Part shown: piece by piece, positions 23,701 to 34,769 of the stretch | Position numbering within the stretch: the stretch's first letter is position 1 | Layout: every line of letters starts with the position of its first letter | Position numbers and translations under genes: made by a program | The notes under the pieces: generated by a model | Told to the model about the DNA's origin: nothing | What the model saw: only the letters and a program-made list of their open reading frames with translations | The model's database searches: none | Assembly: GCF_051020985.1 (NCBI RefSeq) | Contig: NC_135010.1 | Span: 1,858,001-1,922,000 of the forward strand | From: Nomia melanderi | Taxonomy: Eukaryota; Arthropoda; Insecta; Hymenoptera; Halictidae | Length of the DNA: 64,000 nucleotides | Direction of reading: 5' to 3'

Positions 23701-25952
23701 TAATTACATATGTACATTGACCATAAAAGGTAAGTTGACTACCCCTCAAAAGCATTTGTTAGCACTATAAGAAATATTATAATGACAATAATTAATATTC
23801 TTGAAAATATGAAATCTTCACTTGGAACTATTATATTAAATATTCAATCATCTAAATAAAATTAATAAATAAAAACCATAACGTAATAATATCTTTTATG
23901 TTAGTTCTTGAAAATAATTTAATGCTTGCATTAACTTCTTTTTCGAGATGACTGCATATAAAAGTATATGCACTGGCATATTTCATTTAAACATTCCGCA
24001 CTTAACTTACGATGTTGATTCTCGGTATTCGAGTACTTCTGTAAACCAGTGTATGTAGTTATTATTTGGGTCGCAGCTTCGCGGCGCCAAACGTCGCGAC
24101 GCCACCCATATCCCCTAAACTTCAGCCAGTCACAGTTCGACAAACTGCACTTAACCCACTATCCTTTTGTTTTGAAGTAAAATGCGACGAAAAAATCCAG
24201 CAACTTTTAATTTTCAACGTTTAAACTTCAGATTTTAAACTTCAAATTTTAAATGTCAAACTTTAAATTTCAAATTTCAAATTTCAAATATATTATATCC
24301 ATATATGTCCATAAATAAATTCATAGCAATTCATTTAAAAAAAGCTTTACTGCAAATTTGAACACGCAGTAAAATTGATTAAAACAAGTGGTGTAACACT
24401 TGTTTAGTCAGGCGATGAATAACTTGTAATCGGTAACACTTATCTGTACTCAAATTTATAAAATTAATAAAAATTATAGTTACAAAAAGAATGTATAATC
24501 AATGTTCTGAATATTTTACAATTTATAAACTTTCAAATGATCAAAATTGGCATTAAAGTATTTTATAATAAATTCGACTTTAGTAGAACGGAGTACGCGT
24601 ATTTGCAGAAAATACGTTTATAATATAATTATATATAAAATGATTGCCAAAATCATTTCATTTATTTATGTCTCATAAATTGATTTGTTGAAATTTGATA
24701 TCCAATAAACAGTAACTAATATCTAACAAGAAAACACAAGAGGAAGAAGGAACTTTTTCTCATTGTGAAACTTTATTTTCCAATTGTTGCTCAATGTCTT
24801 CGCTCAATAACATCAAGTTATAAGAACAATCAATCTACATTAAAGTAATTTCCAAGAACTTTAACTTTCCTCCCTGGGCATTTAAATAATTGATTTTCTT
24901 CTATAATGAAGCGTCTATATTAAAACAACCAATGTTCATAAATAAATGTATATTTGCAGTTGTTTTTACAATATTTATTAAACATATCCTGTAAATTTAT
25001 CAATTAATTTAATAATCTGATTAAATAATTACAGGAAGGCACCATTTATTAATTAATAACAAGAAACTATGTTACTTTCTAACCATTACAATTATATTAA
25101 AAATATACTTTCGATTTCTTCAAATAATAATTCAAAAAATTTTCAAATAATTAAGTTTCCATTTACCGTTAGAGCGTAATAGTTCCTTTATCGTAACAAC
25201 AGGTTTCCATATTTGAACCGCTTTTTTTTTCAAGTGGTAAGTCCTTTTTTCATACATCGAGATATTTAAGGGTTTATGTTTGGATCAACTTAAAAATATT
25301 GGCAAACGTTAATCAATGCGGTTATTACTTACAAAACCATAAACTTGTTAAACTTTATTACACAATAATAAAATTGTTAAAGAAAATAAACGACCTTCTA
25401 GCTACAAATAGACTTATTCCACTTTCAAAGAAAACATTTTTGCGATAGCATTTTATAACTAAACTTCTTTCGATCAATTCGTGATAATATCGTACGTCAT
25501 TGATCACATGATAAATATAAAAAGTGAATATCTAAATCTCACTAATAAACTCATTTTTTCCCAAAAATTGACTTGTATCACTAAAAAGAAAAAAAAACGG
25601 TTCATTTAATACTTCCCAAAACTCTTACAGAATTACAGAAACAAGCATCATCAACTAAAGGTCGCCGTTCGCAATTAACAATCTCAACGATTCCCGAAAG
25701 AAAAATACACCCGTCTGACCACCGGCGTGCCCATACCACTGCCGACTAAACTCCCCTAACTTCGTCACACCAGCAAAAGTTCTTTCGTGCGCGTCCACTA
25801 AAATTTCACCAGTGCATTCTTTATATTCAATTAAAACAAACAAACAAAAGAACAACGAAAATAAACGAGCCCGTATTGTTAGAATATTCACCTGAACGAG
25901 CCACCGAGACGAGCGCAAGACCGGCGATTAGCACTGCGATCCTTCGTTGCAT
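17770..25952 (-). CDS. Ly6/uPAR protein 2 (three exons, GPI-anchored)
   Basis: Exons 25952-25892, 20698-20465 and 18002-17770 join to 528 nt, 175 codons plus stop, with phase-1 introns throughout. Exon 1 gives the signal peptide MQRRIAVLIAGLALVSVARS and ends TCAG before gtgaat. Exon 2 starts after attttgcag with DETLKCYMC and ends ACAG before gtaagt. Exon 3 starts after gttatcag and ends with EHCDLCMHDACN plus a GPI-anchor tail (RIFVILLFLLGTVILGGF). Ten mature cysteines are present. Unusually, about 39 residues separate the fourth and fifth cysteines (residues about 55-95), so one finger is much longer than in its neighbours; that loop has an NIS glycosylation sequon. A GC-rich promoter island lies just upstream. 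An upstream in-frame ATG at 26123 exists, but the inner ATG directly precedes the signal peptide and is preferred. Probable cell-surface protein; specific role unknown. Confidence 0.88.
18140..18840. repeat. Tandem degenerate repeat, intron 2 of Ly6 gene 2
   Basis: Two related units (about 18140-18395 and 18430-18840) share ATGTTTTCTTTGAAAG, AATAAGTYCATTT, AACGTTTGCMA and AAAAACGGCTC-type ends. Parts of the first unit are also inverted relative to the second: the GAGATATAGATATCC block against GGATATTTATATCTC. The second unit is repeated in inverted orientation at 25210-25610 in intron 1. Possibly a MITE family of about 400 bp. Confidence 0.65.
19760..19893. repeat. 51-bp tandem repeat, about 2.6 copies
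   Basis: The block ATAATTAAAATACCTTTCTA followed by ATAACAAGGTAAGTAAATGC starts at 19761, 19812 and 19863, giving an exact 51-bp period. The copies are almost identical, so the expansion is recent. It is inside intron 2 of Ly6 gene 2. Each full unit contains AAGGTAAGT, a perfect 5' splice-site consensus on the plus strand, although the host gene is on the minus strand. Confidence 0.85.
25210..25610. repeat. Inverted partner of the 18.4-18.8 kb repeat
   Basis: Read on the minus strand, this segment matches 18560-18830 on the plus strand: GCAAAAATGTTTTCTTTGAA, GTGGAATAAGTCTATTTGTA, TTATTTTCTTTAACAATTTT and GTTTAACAAGTTTATGGTTT all have close partners. It lies in intron 1 of Ly6 gene 2, and the partner in intron 2, so the pair brackets exon 2. 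Confidence 0.75.
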
Positions 25953-26099
25953 GCCGGAAGTCCTCTGCAAGTGGCAGGTACTCTCTCGAAGAAACTCGTT
26001 CTGGGGGAACGGTATGCAAACTGCGATGCGTGACGGAGAGTAAAGCACTGGCTCCGGGAAGGGTTGTCGTCGAGTCGACAGCCTGATCGCGAGTAAGAG

Positions 26100-26330
26100 A
26101 TTGCGAGATTCACCACCACTCACTACGCCACTCCTCTCCTATTTTCACCGCGTCTCTCCCGCGCCACTCCGACGCGCCGCGCGCGCCGGCCGCGGGCCGC
26201 GTTTTCGCGCAACGCGCGTAAATTCTACCCTGGCCCCGTGAATCCCCCGGTGAATCTTTTGGGCGTGAATCAACGCGACGCACTCAACGTCAACCGTGTT
26301 TTACGAGTTCGTTCTTTATCGATATGCATG
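26100..26330 (-). promoter_or_regulatory. GC-rich promoter island of Ly6 gene 2
   Basis: A sharply GC- and CpG-rich block (for example GCGCCGCGCGCGCCGGCCGC near 26175-26195) in otherwise AT-rich DNA, 150-380 bp upstream of the Ly6 gene 2 start codon. It is the expected place for the transcription start and 5' UTR. No TATA box is evident. Confidence 0.6.
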
Positions 26331-26429
26331 TACGTATATCTGTATACACTTATCTTTACATTCACGTGATTCGAAACAGGTGGTGCGATCCGATCGGTGG
26401 TGATTTTAGACCTGAACCTCAATTCCCAC

Positions 26430-26565
26430 TAACCTCTTCTTGCGCGGGTCTCTTTTTACGCTGGTCTCTCTCTCGCTCGGTAGATTAGAACGATATTTAC
26501 GCGGTAGTTTTCACGCGCGATCTGAATTTAGTGACACCGATTAAAACGTTTCGTTGCAGCGAACT
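26430..26565. repeat. Repeat D copy 1, near the Ly6 gene 2 promoter
   Basis: Shares an ordered set of blocks with 34090-34245 in the same orientation: CTCTTTTTACG, TAGATTAGAACGATATTTACGC against TAAATTAGAGCACTATTTACGC, then ACGCGATAGTTTCTACGCGC-type text, then GAATTTAGTRACAC. It is probably an eroded mobile element of unknown class about 500 bp upstream of the start codon. Confidence 0.6.
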
Positions 26566-26737
26566 TGGCAATCGTGACGTCTTAACAGCAGGAACAGACG
26601 CTCCGAGAAATCCAATTGTGCGTCTGAAAACGACTGTTTGCGCTCTTTATTGCTCGAGCCGATCAGTGTGCGTGAACACCTCTGCGAATGATATACAGTG
26701 CAGCTCTTACGTTAGCTCCATCAACCACCAAGCTAAC

Positions 26738-27355
26738 AGTGCACAGGGGCAAGGGGACTCTTCCGCTCACAACGCTCGGCTTTCAACGCATAGTCATTAT
26801 TAGCGCGCGGCAATAACGGAAGAAAGCGTGCCCGAATGCGACGAAGTGAGACGAAACTATAGAGAATTTTGTTTTCTATCGTCATGTTTAACTTCATCGC
26901 ATTCGGTCTCCCTTCCGAGCTTTGTTATTGCCTCGTGCCAATAACGACCATGCGTCGAAAGTGTCACCCCAAGCTCTCACTCGATCAGATATCTCACACA
27001 CACCAATCTCTTGCCGAATAAGGTTACGAGACCAAAAGTTCACTCAAAATATCTGTATATAAGGCCCCTGGAAATAACAAATAGGAAGTTAACCATAGAT
27101 TCTGCTAGAACGCGAAATTCTGTCTCTCGATATATTAAAACCTTTCTTACGCTTGCGAAGTTGTAATACGTTTCTCTACAGTTACTCTCCAACTAGCATT
27201 TTGGCGATCGTATCACACAACGACTGCGGAGTACGAGAATCATTTATAAAACATTGCGTTAAAGTAAGAACTATAAACGAACCATCATTTGTTACAATTT
27301 CATTTTTTAGTATTGTGAATAGTGCAGGTATAGAGTCCCCTTGCCTCTGTGCACT
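26738..27355. mobile_element. 618-bp element with GTGCACAG inverted ends
   Basis: The left end AGTGCACAGGGGCAAGGGGA pairs with the reverse of the right end, AGTGCACAGAGGCAAGGGGA; they differ at one position and continue ACTCT in both. A second hairpin is nested inside at 26819-26932. No transposase frame. A similar but weaker pair of ends occurs at 37438 and 37990. Class unknown; CAGGGGC-type ends would fit hAT, but no 8-bp duplication was found. Confidence 0.65.
26819..26932. repeat. Strong hairpin within the 618-bp element
   Basis: GGCAATAAC (26819-26827) pairs perfectly with GTTATTGCC (26924-26932). CCGAATGCGACGAAGT (26842-26857) pairs at 15 of 16 positions with ACTTCATCGCATTCGG (26891-26906). 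The loop is about 33 nt and has further short pairings (GACGA with TCGTC). A transcript of either strand would fold into an imperfect stem of about 114 nt. Confidence 0.7.
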
Positions 27356-29875
27356 TTTAAACCTATGGTCGGCTTGGCTAAGAGCAGGACTATATGTTAT
27401 GAATCAAATATTAGTGATCACTTATCTAGTAAAATGATCTTTTAACGGGTAAAATAAAAATGCATGTCTACATTTTTATGTAATATTTTAAATTATCATA
27501 AATAGTTATAGAGAAATGATAAGATTATATTACAGTGAATCGTCATTTATCCAAATATCAATTATTAGATTTCTGATTACGTGAAGGCTCGATTATACAG
27601 TTCGCCAATATTTACATTTTAGAAAACATATTCTTCTTGCTTCAAGTGTCCTATTTTAATATCCTGTTTAAGTTTAGTACGTACAGTTAAGTTTTAGAAA
27701 TGTTTTTAAAATATTTCAGAATATTTCAGAATATTTCAATATATTCAATATTTCAGAAATATTATTGAATGAATACAAAAATGGTCAAAATACATCTGAA
27801 AGCTGTTTAATTTCTAACTGATTTATGGTGTGTTCATAAGGGTTCTTTCAAACTCTCCCAATTAGTTCAGATAATCGGAGTTCTCCGGTATCATAAGTCA
27901 TCTCTGGGCTTATATAGTATACTGTACGAAAGATACAATAACGTTTCATTATTATAAAGATGAAGATAACGATAGATATTATCCAAAAGCTTGATGAATA
28001 TCCGAAAATAATTGAATACTTTTGAGAATTAAAGATTTAAGATTTGCAACTGTTATATTCATTACTTATTATGTATTAGCAAAGTCAACGTAAGGCTCGA
28101 TAAAATAATATTCAGGTCGATAACTTCGAGCACAGCACTTAAATTCAAATAAATTCATGGGTTCCATAAATTTGATGTGCATAATGAGAATATGTATTAT
28201 GTTCATTATAAGAGTGATCCAGTAAGAGTGGTACTTTGAATATCTCTACTGTTTTTGGAAATATAAGAAAACTTTATTAACAAAATTTTTTCAATACAAA
28301 TGAGGTTATATTGTGATAATAACAGTATTTTTCCAAGTGGAAGTATTCTAGAAATTCAAGATCATTTTCATTATTTAGAAATAGAATCGTATGCTTTTCT
28401 GTATATACTCTGTAAAACAGTATTATTCTGTGGATGTCGAAAATTGATTAGTGATGGAGATATTTTGATTGTAACTAATACTTTAATTCTAATTCTTTAG
28501 ATCTTCGTAAAGGAAGCAGTTATCAGTTAATAAACATAAAAATATAGGAAATAAGATCTAAAGAATTAAAGAAAGTTAAAGTTTAATTATCTCATAAATT
28601 AATCATTTTTCGACATACATAAATTAACACTCTTTTATAAAGAATAAGAAGGTACGCCAAATAATGCATAAAATAACATGTAATTCAATTTTTTAAAATG
28701 AAGGTGACCTTGAAATTTTCGAAATTCTTCCACATATGAAAGTACCATTACTGCCACCTTATAGCTTCCTTCACTCTGAAACAATGTTGTTAATACAGTT
28801 TGAAGATATACATTGCTAATTATTAATGAATTGTCCTATACAAGCAATAAAAACAAATAAAATCATGTATACATTGTTTTACATTATACTATCAATAATT
28901 CTTTTATATATTCATAGAAACTGAGTAAAAGTTTAATATTTTTAATAAAGAATTTAACTTATATCTTAAATCAGCGAAATTAGTAAAATCATTTTTACAT
29001 AAGAAATGTTTTTTTTTTCAAAACGAATTACATAAAAATAAATATAGAAACCAAATTAAGATGCTTACGATAAAAAAGTATGTTGCTTCTTTTATCTTAA
29101 AAAATCGCTATTAGCAAATTGTATAAGTGTATATTACGAAATATGCCTCGTAAATACATAAAGTATAAGAAACTATCTTATGACGTCATGTCTACGTTTT
29201 TTTTTATTAAGCTATCAGTTTCCAGCACTCTATATATTTTAATCAAAACAGCTTTCAGTATAATAATATCATGTACAGACGAACCTTACAGGTCGCAGTG
29301 TTTGCATAATTTCTAACGTATTCACTTGTTGCATCACGTAAACACCGAAAGTGTACTCTACAATATCGCCTATTTTATCGATCGTGCCACTCCGCGCAAT
29401 GATCGTGCGATACTCGTTCTACGCTGGAAATAATTTCTAAAATAGAATTTATTTTACATGAAATATGCATGCGATTCCTCGTGGCTCGTAGCAAGCTAAC
29501 TAAAGGAAACTACTTGCAGATAAATCATAGCGGTAACAACTGAAGGGAGGAGGGAGCTGTGAATACGACGAAAAACGTTAGTCCATTAACCTAACTAAAG
29601 CCAGCAGCGTCCCTGACCAAATCGATTCGTAAATTGCGTTTATAATTATGTAAAATGCTACCTAATTACGTGTCCACAATAATATTCTCGCTTTTCAAGT
29701 TTCTTGAATAAAAACTAGACTTACATATACGTATAATTACTGTTTGATTACACTAAAGACATTTACGCTACGTATTTACACATGTATACATACATATAAT
29801 TTATTTATCAAATAAATAAATATTACCTACTGAATAACAACATTTTCTATCATTTACAAAGCTTGTTGTCCTCTT

Positions 29876-30060
29876 TTAAATCCTTTGCACTCCAAAGGTT
29901 TTTTACTAGAAGTATTCGATATATTTTCAACTGAAATGTGGGCAACATTTTTTGGAACTATTGGAGTATATAAAATTTAATATTAAGTATGAAGCTTTAT
30001 AATTTTTCTATATGAAATCAAGTGGTGGCTGACAGATGCTTCTAGAGTGCAAAGGGTTAA
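29876..30060. mobile_element. TTAACCCTTTGCACTC-type MITE
   Basis: A 185-bp element with TTAA at 29876-29879 and 30057-30060. The left end reads TTAAATCCTTTGCACTCCAA; the right end reversed reads TTAACCCTTTGCACTCTAGA. Only the ends pair; the middle is AT-rich and noncoding. Confidence 0.75.
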
Positions 30061-33000
30061 AATTATTACGTCTCTGTGCCTATGCTCTATATTATATACT
30101 TAGTACGTAGGTGTGTATATACATTTATTTTTTCACTTGAACTGTTCAAAGATTCATTGAATGGCGTCGAATTCCATTTCAGTTTACCCAACCATGTGAC
30201 CCCTTTCTTTCGTGTAACTTAACGTTTTATTTTCTTCTTTGGAAACGTTTCCCTTTTCTCTCTGGGCCAAGGAAAAGTTGGATTCTCTGAAATCGAAAAA
30301 ATCATATAAACTAACCTCATTAGTCACGTTTGGATTATCTAATTTATCATGATGCACATTCATTTTTAGCTAGATCCGGTTCTTTGGAAAATCAATATAT
30401 TTTGATAAAGAAACTGCAATAAAGAAGAAGAGGGATGAATACGAGAGACGTCCGACACCGTGGCGCCTATCCAGGACGCCAACGACGCCGTCTAGCTCAC
30501 AGTTTTGGGTTTAGCAATTACTAAGAGAATCTCCCACAGTATCCTTCAGTTATTCCGCGGTTACATTCTAAATTTCTATCTATGTTACCGTGTTTTTGCA
30601 AGTTTTAAATTTAAAGCTAATATAGCCTCGTTCGAAAGTACTTGATTAATTATTAGTTTTTATCAGAGTTGACGCATGTTATACGTTATATTTAAATTTA
30701 TACTTATTTCAATGCAACAGATGTAACGACATACATACTGTACAACAAATTCTAAAGTGAAAAAATAGATTACGAACTTAATATGTTTCATGTTTATTTT
30801 ACTTATTATAAATTTTATTAAAAAAATTTTACACATTTCATTGATCTCTAAGTTAATATCTTAAATTAAAAATATTGTCATAAACAATATCCAGGGATAG
30901 GTTCTTCTTGACTTGCTAATATTAGTGTGAAATATATTAATTTTGTATACAACACGTACTCTTTATTTAAATTTAACGTTTCGGTTAAATTTAACTTACA
31001 ATTGGGAGCATTCATTTATTGTTTGATTCAATAGTAGTGTCATCACAGTTTCTCAAAAATCATTATTCTGATATAGCCGGTTTATTTTAAACCGTAGAAC
31101 CATTTTGCAGTTTTGCAAATTTTGTTATGAAAATAATATAATATTCCATGTGCAAATTAAACAAATACAGAGTAAAAAAATACTATTTATTCTACGAAAT
31201 TTACTTCTCTAGTATTCTTTAGTAATATAATAATAGTATAATAGCAATGAAGAATAATAAGAAAAAATAATAATAAAAATTCGTTAGTAATATAATAAAA
31301 TCCAATCTTAAGTTTTTTCATTTTAATTTTTAATCAAGAAACTGAAGTAAATGATACTAAAATTTTAGCATATACGTATTACAAGTGACCCAGTCTTGGA
31401 CTCCCACGTTGCTACTAAATGGCCACCCACTTGAGGGTTAAAGATCTTCACTTTAATGTTACTTTCTACAAGAAATCTATTAGTGCCAGAATTTTTTTTG
31501 AAATGCTATTAAGATCACTCGTTAAATCTTCTATAATAAAAATCGTGTTGACTAGTATTATTTTTACCTTGAATATATTGTAAGTATCCTACATTCAAAT
31601 TTCACTTAACATAGTAGTAAAACATTTGAAGACAATTCATGAATTTCAATGATAGCTAAATAAACCATTTGCAATCTTGATCGTAAGAGTCAACTACTAG
31701 TTCGTTTCATAACTCAACGTCACTTAGGGGGTTTTTCACATCGCCAGGCTATTTGTCGTCTGTCTTGCAGGTTGAAGACTTTTTAAGCATATCAGTATTC
31801 CGTACATATGTATGTATGCAGGTACTCTTACACTTTTATCGTACATGTCTCTTATTCACATGACACCTAAGAGCTCAAATAATTGCAACTATTAATAAAG
31901 CAATTTTTTGCCTTAATTCTTTTTCATAACATAAATAGAAAGCGATGTCAGTTACATTCTTTTAAGAATTGTAATGAACGAAAAATATAGTACGATAAAC
32001 ATAATACAAGTAGAAAAAATAAAATGAAACAAAAAGTAAAAATTTGTCTTAATGTTTAATGTCTGTCGACTTTCCAAAATATCATGGATTCTAAAAACGT
32101 ACCTCGTTCAATGTTTTACCACACAAATTTATTTTTCAAATTCAGACAAAAAATTATGTCACCTATGCATATACATTTATGTCATTCTGCTCATTTTGCC
32201 ACAGTTTTTGTTTAATTCAAATGTTACTCATTAACTGTATATCTGTTTTATGTTATTACTGAATTTAACTCTGTTCAATAAAGACGTTTTTAATATTATT
32301 AAAAGTTCGTTAACAATTCGTTTTTGAAAAAGATCAGATGTTTAAAAGAATTAACCGTCGGATGGTCAGTCACGATGAAATTGATAACACTTCTTACTTA
32401 CGTAGCAGAACATAATATTTCATTATATTATAACTTGATACTTATAACTTTACATTTATTTTCAACAATATGTGACTTTACTACAATAATATTAATTAAT
32501 AACATTATAATAAAAGAGCAACCTCTATCTATGAATTAAAAATATAATATTTATTCCCTAATATATAGTTGTAGTTTACAATATTGTGTTTCACATAGGC
32601 ATGAAATTAAGTTAGAATTTTCAATTCTTATTACGATTAAAATAAGATCATATAGAATATCACACGTGTGAAATCAAATTGAAGAATAACATTTCACTGA
32701 AGAAAGAATAGATTATCTTCTCTAAAAAAGAGTGACAAATTACCGCCTCATTGTTCTTTCATAAATAAATGAGTATCATACAGGAAAGTTTAAAAATAAT
32801 TCATTATTCACTGTGACATTCAAAAAATTTATGCAATGTGTTTCCTTCTAATTTGGAAAATAAAATTCATTTTATAAATTAAGGTACTAGTATTATTGCT
32901 ATAGTGATGAATTATTTTTGCATTTTTTTAAACATTTGTAAAATATAACATACATTCCTTTCATAGAAACCCATTCAATTATAGAACGTAAGTATACACA

Positions 33001-33241
33001 GCGAGTTGAACCTTAACCCCTTGCCTTGCAATATCGTATCGGCAAATACTTCAAATACAATTTAACAAATATAAATATCATTTAATTCGTTCCAGTCCAA
33101 ATTAAATGTTATTTTTCTATTATCAATTATAATTGTAATACTTTAGAGTAAGTGGACATAGACTAAGCAATATGTCTGAATTATGCACAATGAAATAGTC
33201 AAATGCAGTTGTGAAAGAAATCATTATGCAAGAAAATTCCA

Positions 33242-33491
33242 TCAACCCTTTGCCTTATGATTTCCTTCTGAACTGTTATTGATCTAATGACTTTGTTATT
33301 AAAATTTGTTAGAAATAAGAGAAAATTCAAGTCTTATTCTATGTCAACGTGTGCTTTAAGGTATAATTAATGAAAACAGAGAAATAATACATAAATATTA
33401 TTCAAACAAATTGAATAATATTTATGTGTATTCAATTTTATTTGAAATCTTCGCCACGAGTCTGACACGATATTGTAGAGCAAGGGGTTAA
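33242..33491. mobile_element. MITE family F, copy 1 (TTAA type)
   Basis: A 250-bp element from TCAACCCTTTGCCTTATGAT to the right end, which reversed reads TTAACCCCTTGCTCTACAAT. A second family-F left end, TTAACCCCTTGCCTTGCAAT, lies at 33013 just upstream with no clear right partner, so two insertions may adjoin. The related copy is 49347-49537. Confidence 0.65.
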
Positions 33492-34089
33492 AATGTCATT
33501 TCATAATACGCCGATAATTTTATGAAAATGGTTACATGGAGCAGTTTAGTTGGATCAATGGACTGCTTTGCATGTAGCAGACACATATGGAGATTCACAT
33601 ATTCTCTTAAGAGGTACACTACAAGACATCATGACGATCTAATAAATCTTTCCCGTAGAAGAATCTGTGTTATGGCATCCATTATCGTGGCTGCAGGTCA
33701 TCCTTAGATAGCGGTTGAAACATTCTCTAATGCACATAACGACCTTGGCATATGTACAAATTCTTCCGTCGATCGCTTATACAGTACGAAGGACCAAAGA
33801 ACGGTACAGAATGAAATCGTCTGTACTGTCTTTTCAGTTCATATGAAATTATACGTCTCGACTAATCTCATTCTTCTTCCGAGACATTACACATAAATCT
33901 CAATGATAAATGAATTAAAAAATACACCTGTTTGTCATTTACAACATTCTTTTGATTCGAATAGTTTTCCAAATGTTTAACACGCCGAGTGTCACGAGAA
34001 TTTTGAAGTTCCATGCATTAATTATTCTCCCACAACAAAGATGAATAGAAACAACTACTAATTATTTGCTATACCTGGTCCTCGATTTG

Positions 34090-34245
34090 CGCAGACTTCT
34101 TTTACGCGAGTTTCTCTTTACGCGGCACTGTTTTAAGGGAGACTCTTTTTTACGTGGTAAATTAGAGCACTATTTACGCGATAGTTTCTACGCGCCATCT
34201 CAATTTACACGAACGGAATTTAGTAACACTGAGTAAAATGTACTT
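34090..34245. repeat. Repeat D copy 2
   Basis: A same-orientation match to the sequence near the Ly6 gene 2 promoter (26430-26565), with the shared motifs CTCTTTTTACG, ATTTACGCG, TTTCTACGCGC and GAATTTAGTAACAC. It begins after a CTGGTCCTCGATTTGCGCAG stretch that may be its true edge. Confidence 0.55.
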
Positions 34246-34592
34246 TTGTTGTTTGAAATGTCATGATTATTATATCTTTGGCAAGCTATGTGAAACAAAT
34301 ATGTATTTCTAAAACTTATATAGAATATTTTCTTTTCCGTTGTACCGATGGACTGTATTTACGCGATTTCCATTCGCGAAAAACGAATCCACGTTGAACG
34401 GATTGTCTTGTAAATTGGGGGTCAGATGTACCATAATTCTTAAGTCACATTGTTACTTTCACATAATAGCTGTTCCAGCACGTTATAAACTAATTCAAAA
34501 TATATCAAAATAGAATCCACCCGATTTTTATGAAGTTTTGGGAACAAGTAGTTCTTCCGAAAATATTTAACACATACTTTCCTAATTAAATA

Positions 34593-34769
34593 CTGGGTCA
34601 TCCCATAAATAATGCGGTTTTCATATTCGTTTCATTTTTAAAAATCAAGATAAACAAAATTGTTCTTAATTTGAAACATATTCTAATTACTTTAAGAAAA
34701 ATTCTGTTTATCTTGATTTTTAAAAATAAAATAAATATAAAAAACCGCATTATTTATGGGATGACTTAA
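34593..34769. mobile_element. Mariner-type MITE, near-perfect palindrome
   Basis: A 177-bp element flanked by TA at 34591-34592 and 34770-34771. Its ends CTGGGTCATCCCATAAATAA and, reversed, TTAAGTCATCCCATAAATAA pair and continue as ATGCGG on both sides. Further in, AAAATCAAGATAAACA pairs with TGTTTATCTTGATTTT. TA flanks and this type of end are those of mariner/Tc1 elements. No coding sequence. A diverged copy is at 5539-5732. Confidence 0.85.

Noticed and set aside
33522..33707. Plus-strand frame starting like a signal peptide with MDCFACSRH
   Set aside because: No further Ly6 cysteines, no splice donor in phase and stop soon after; probably chance.
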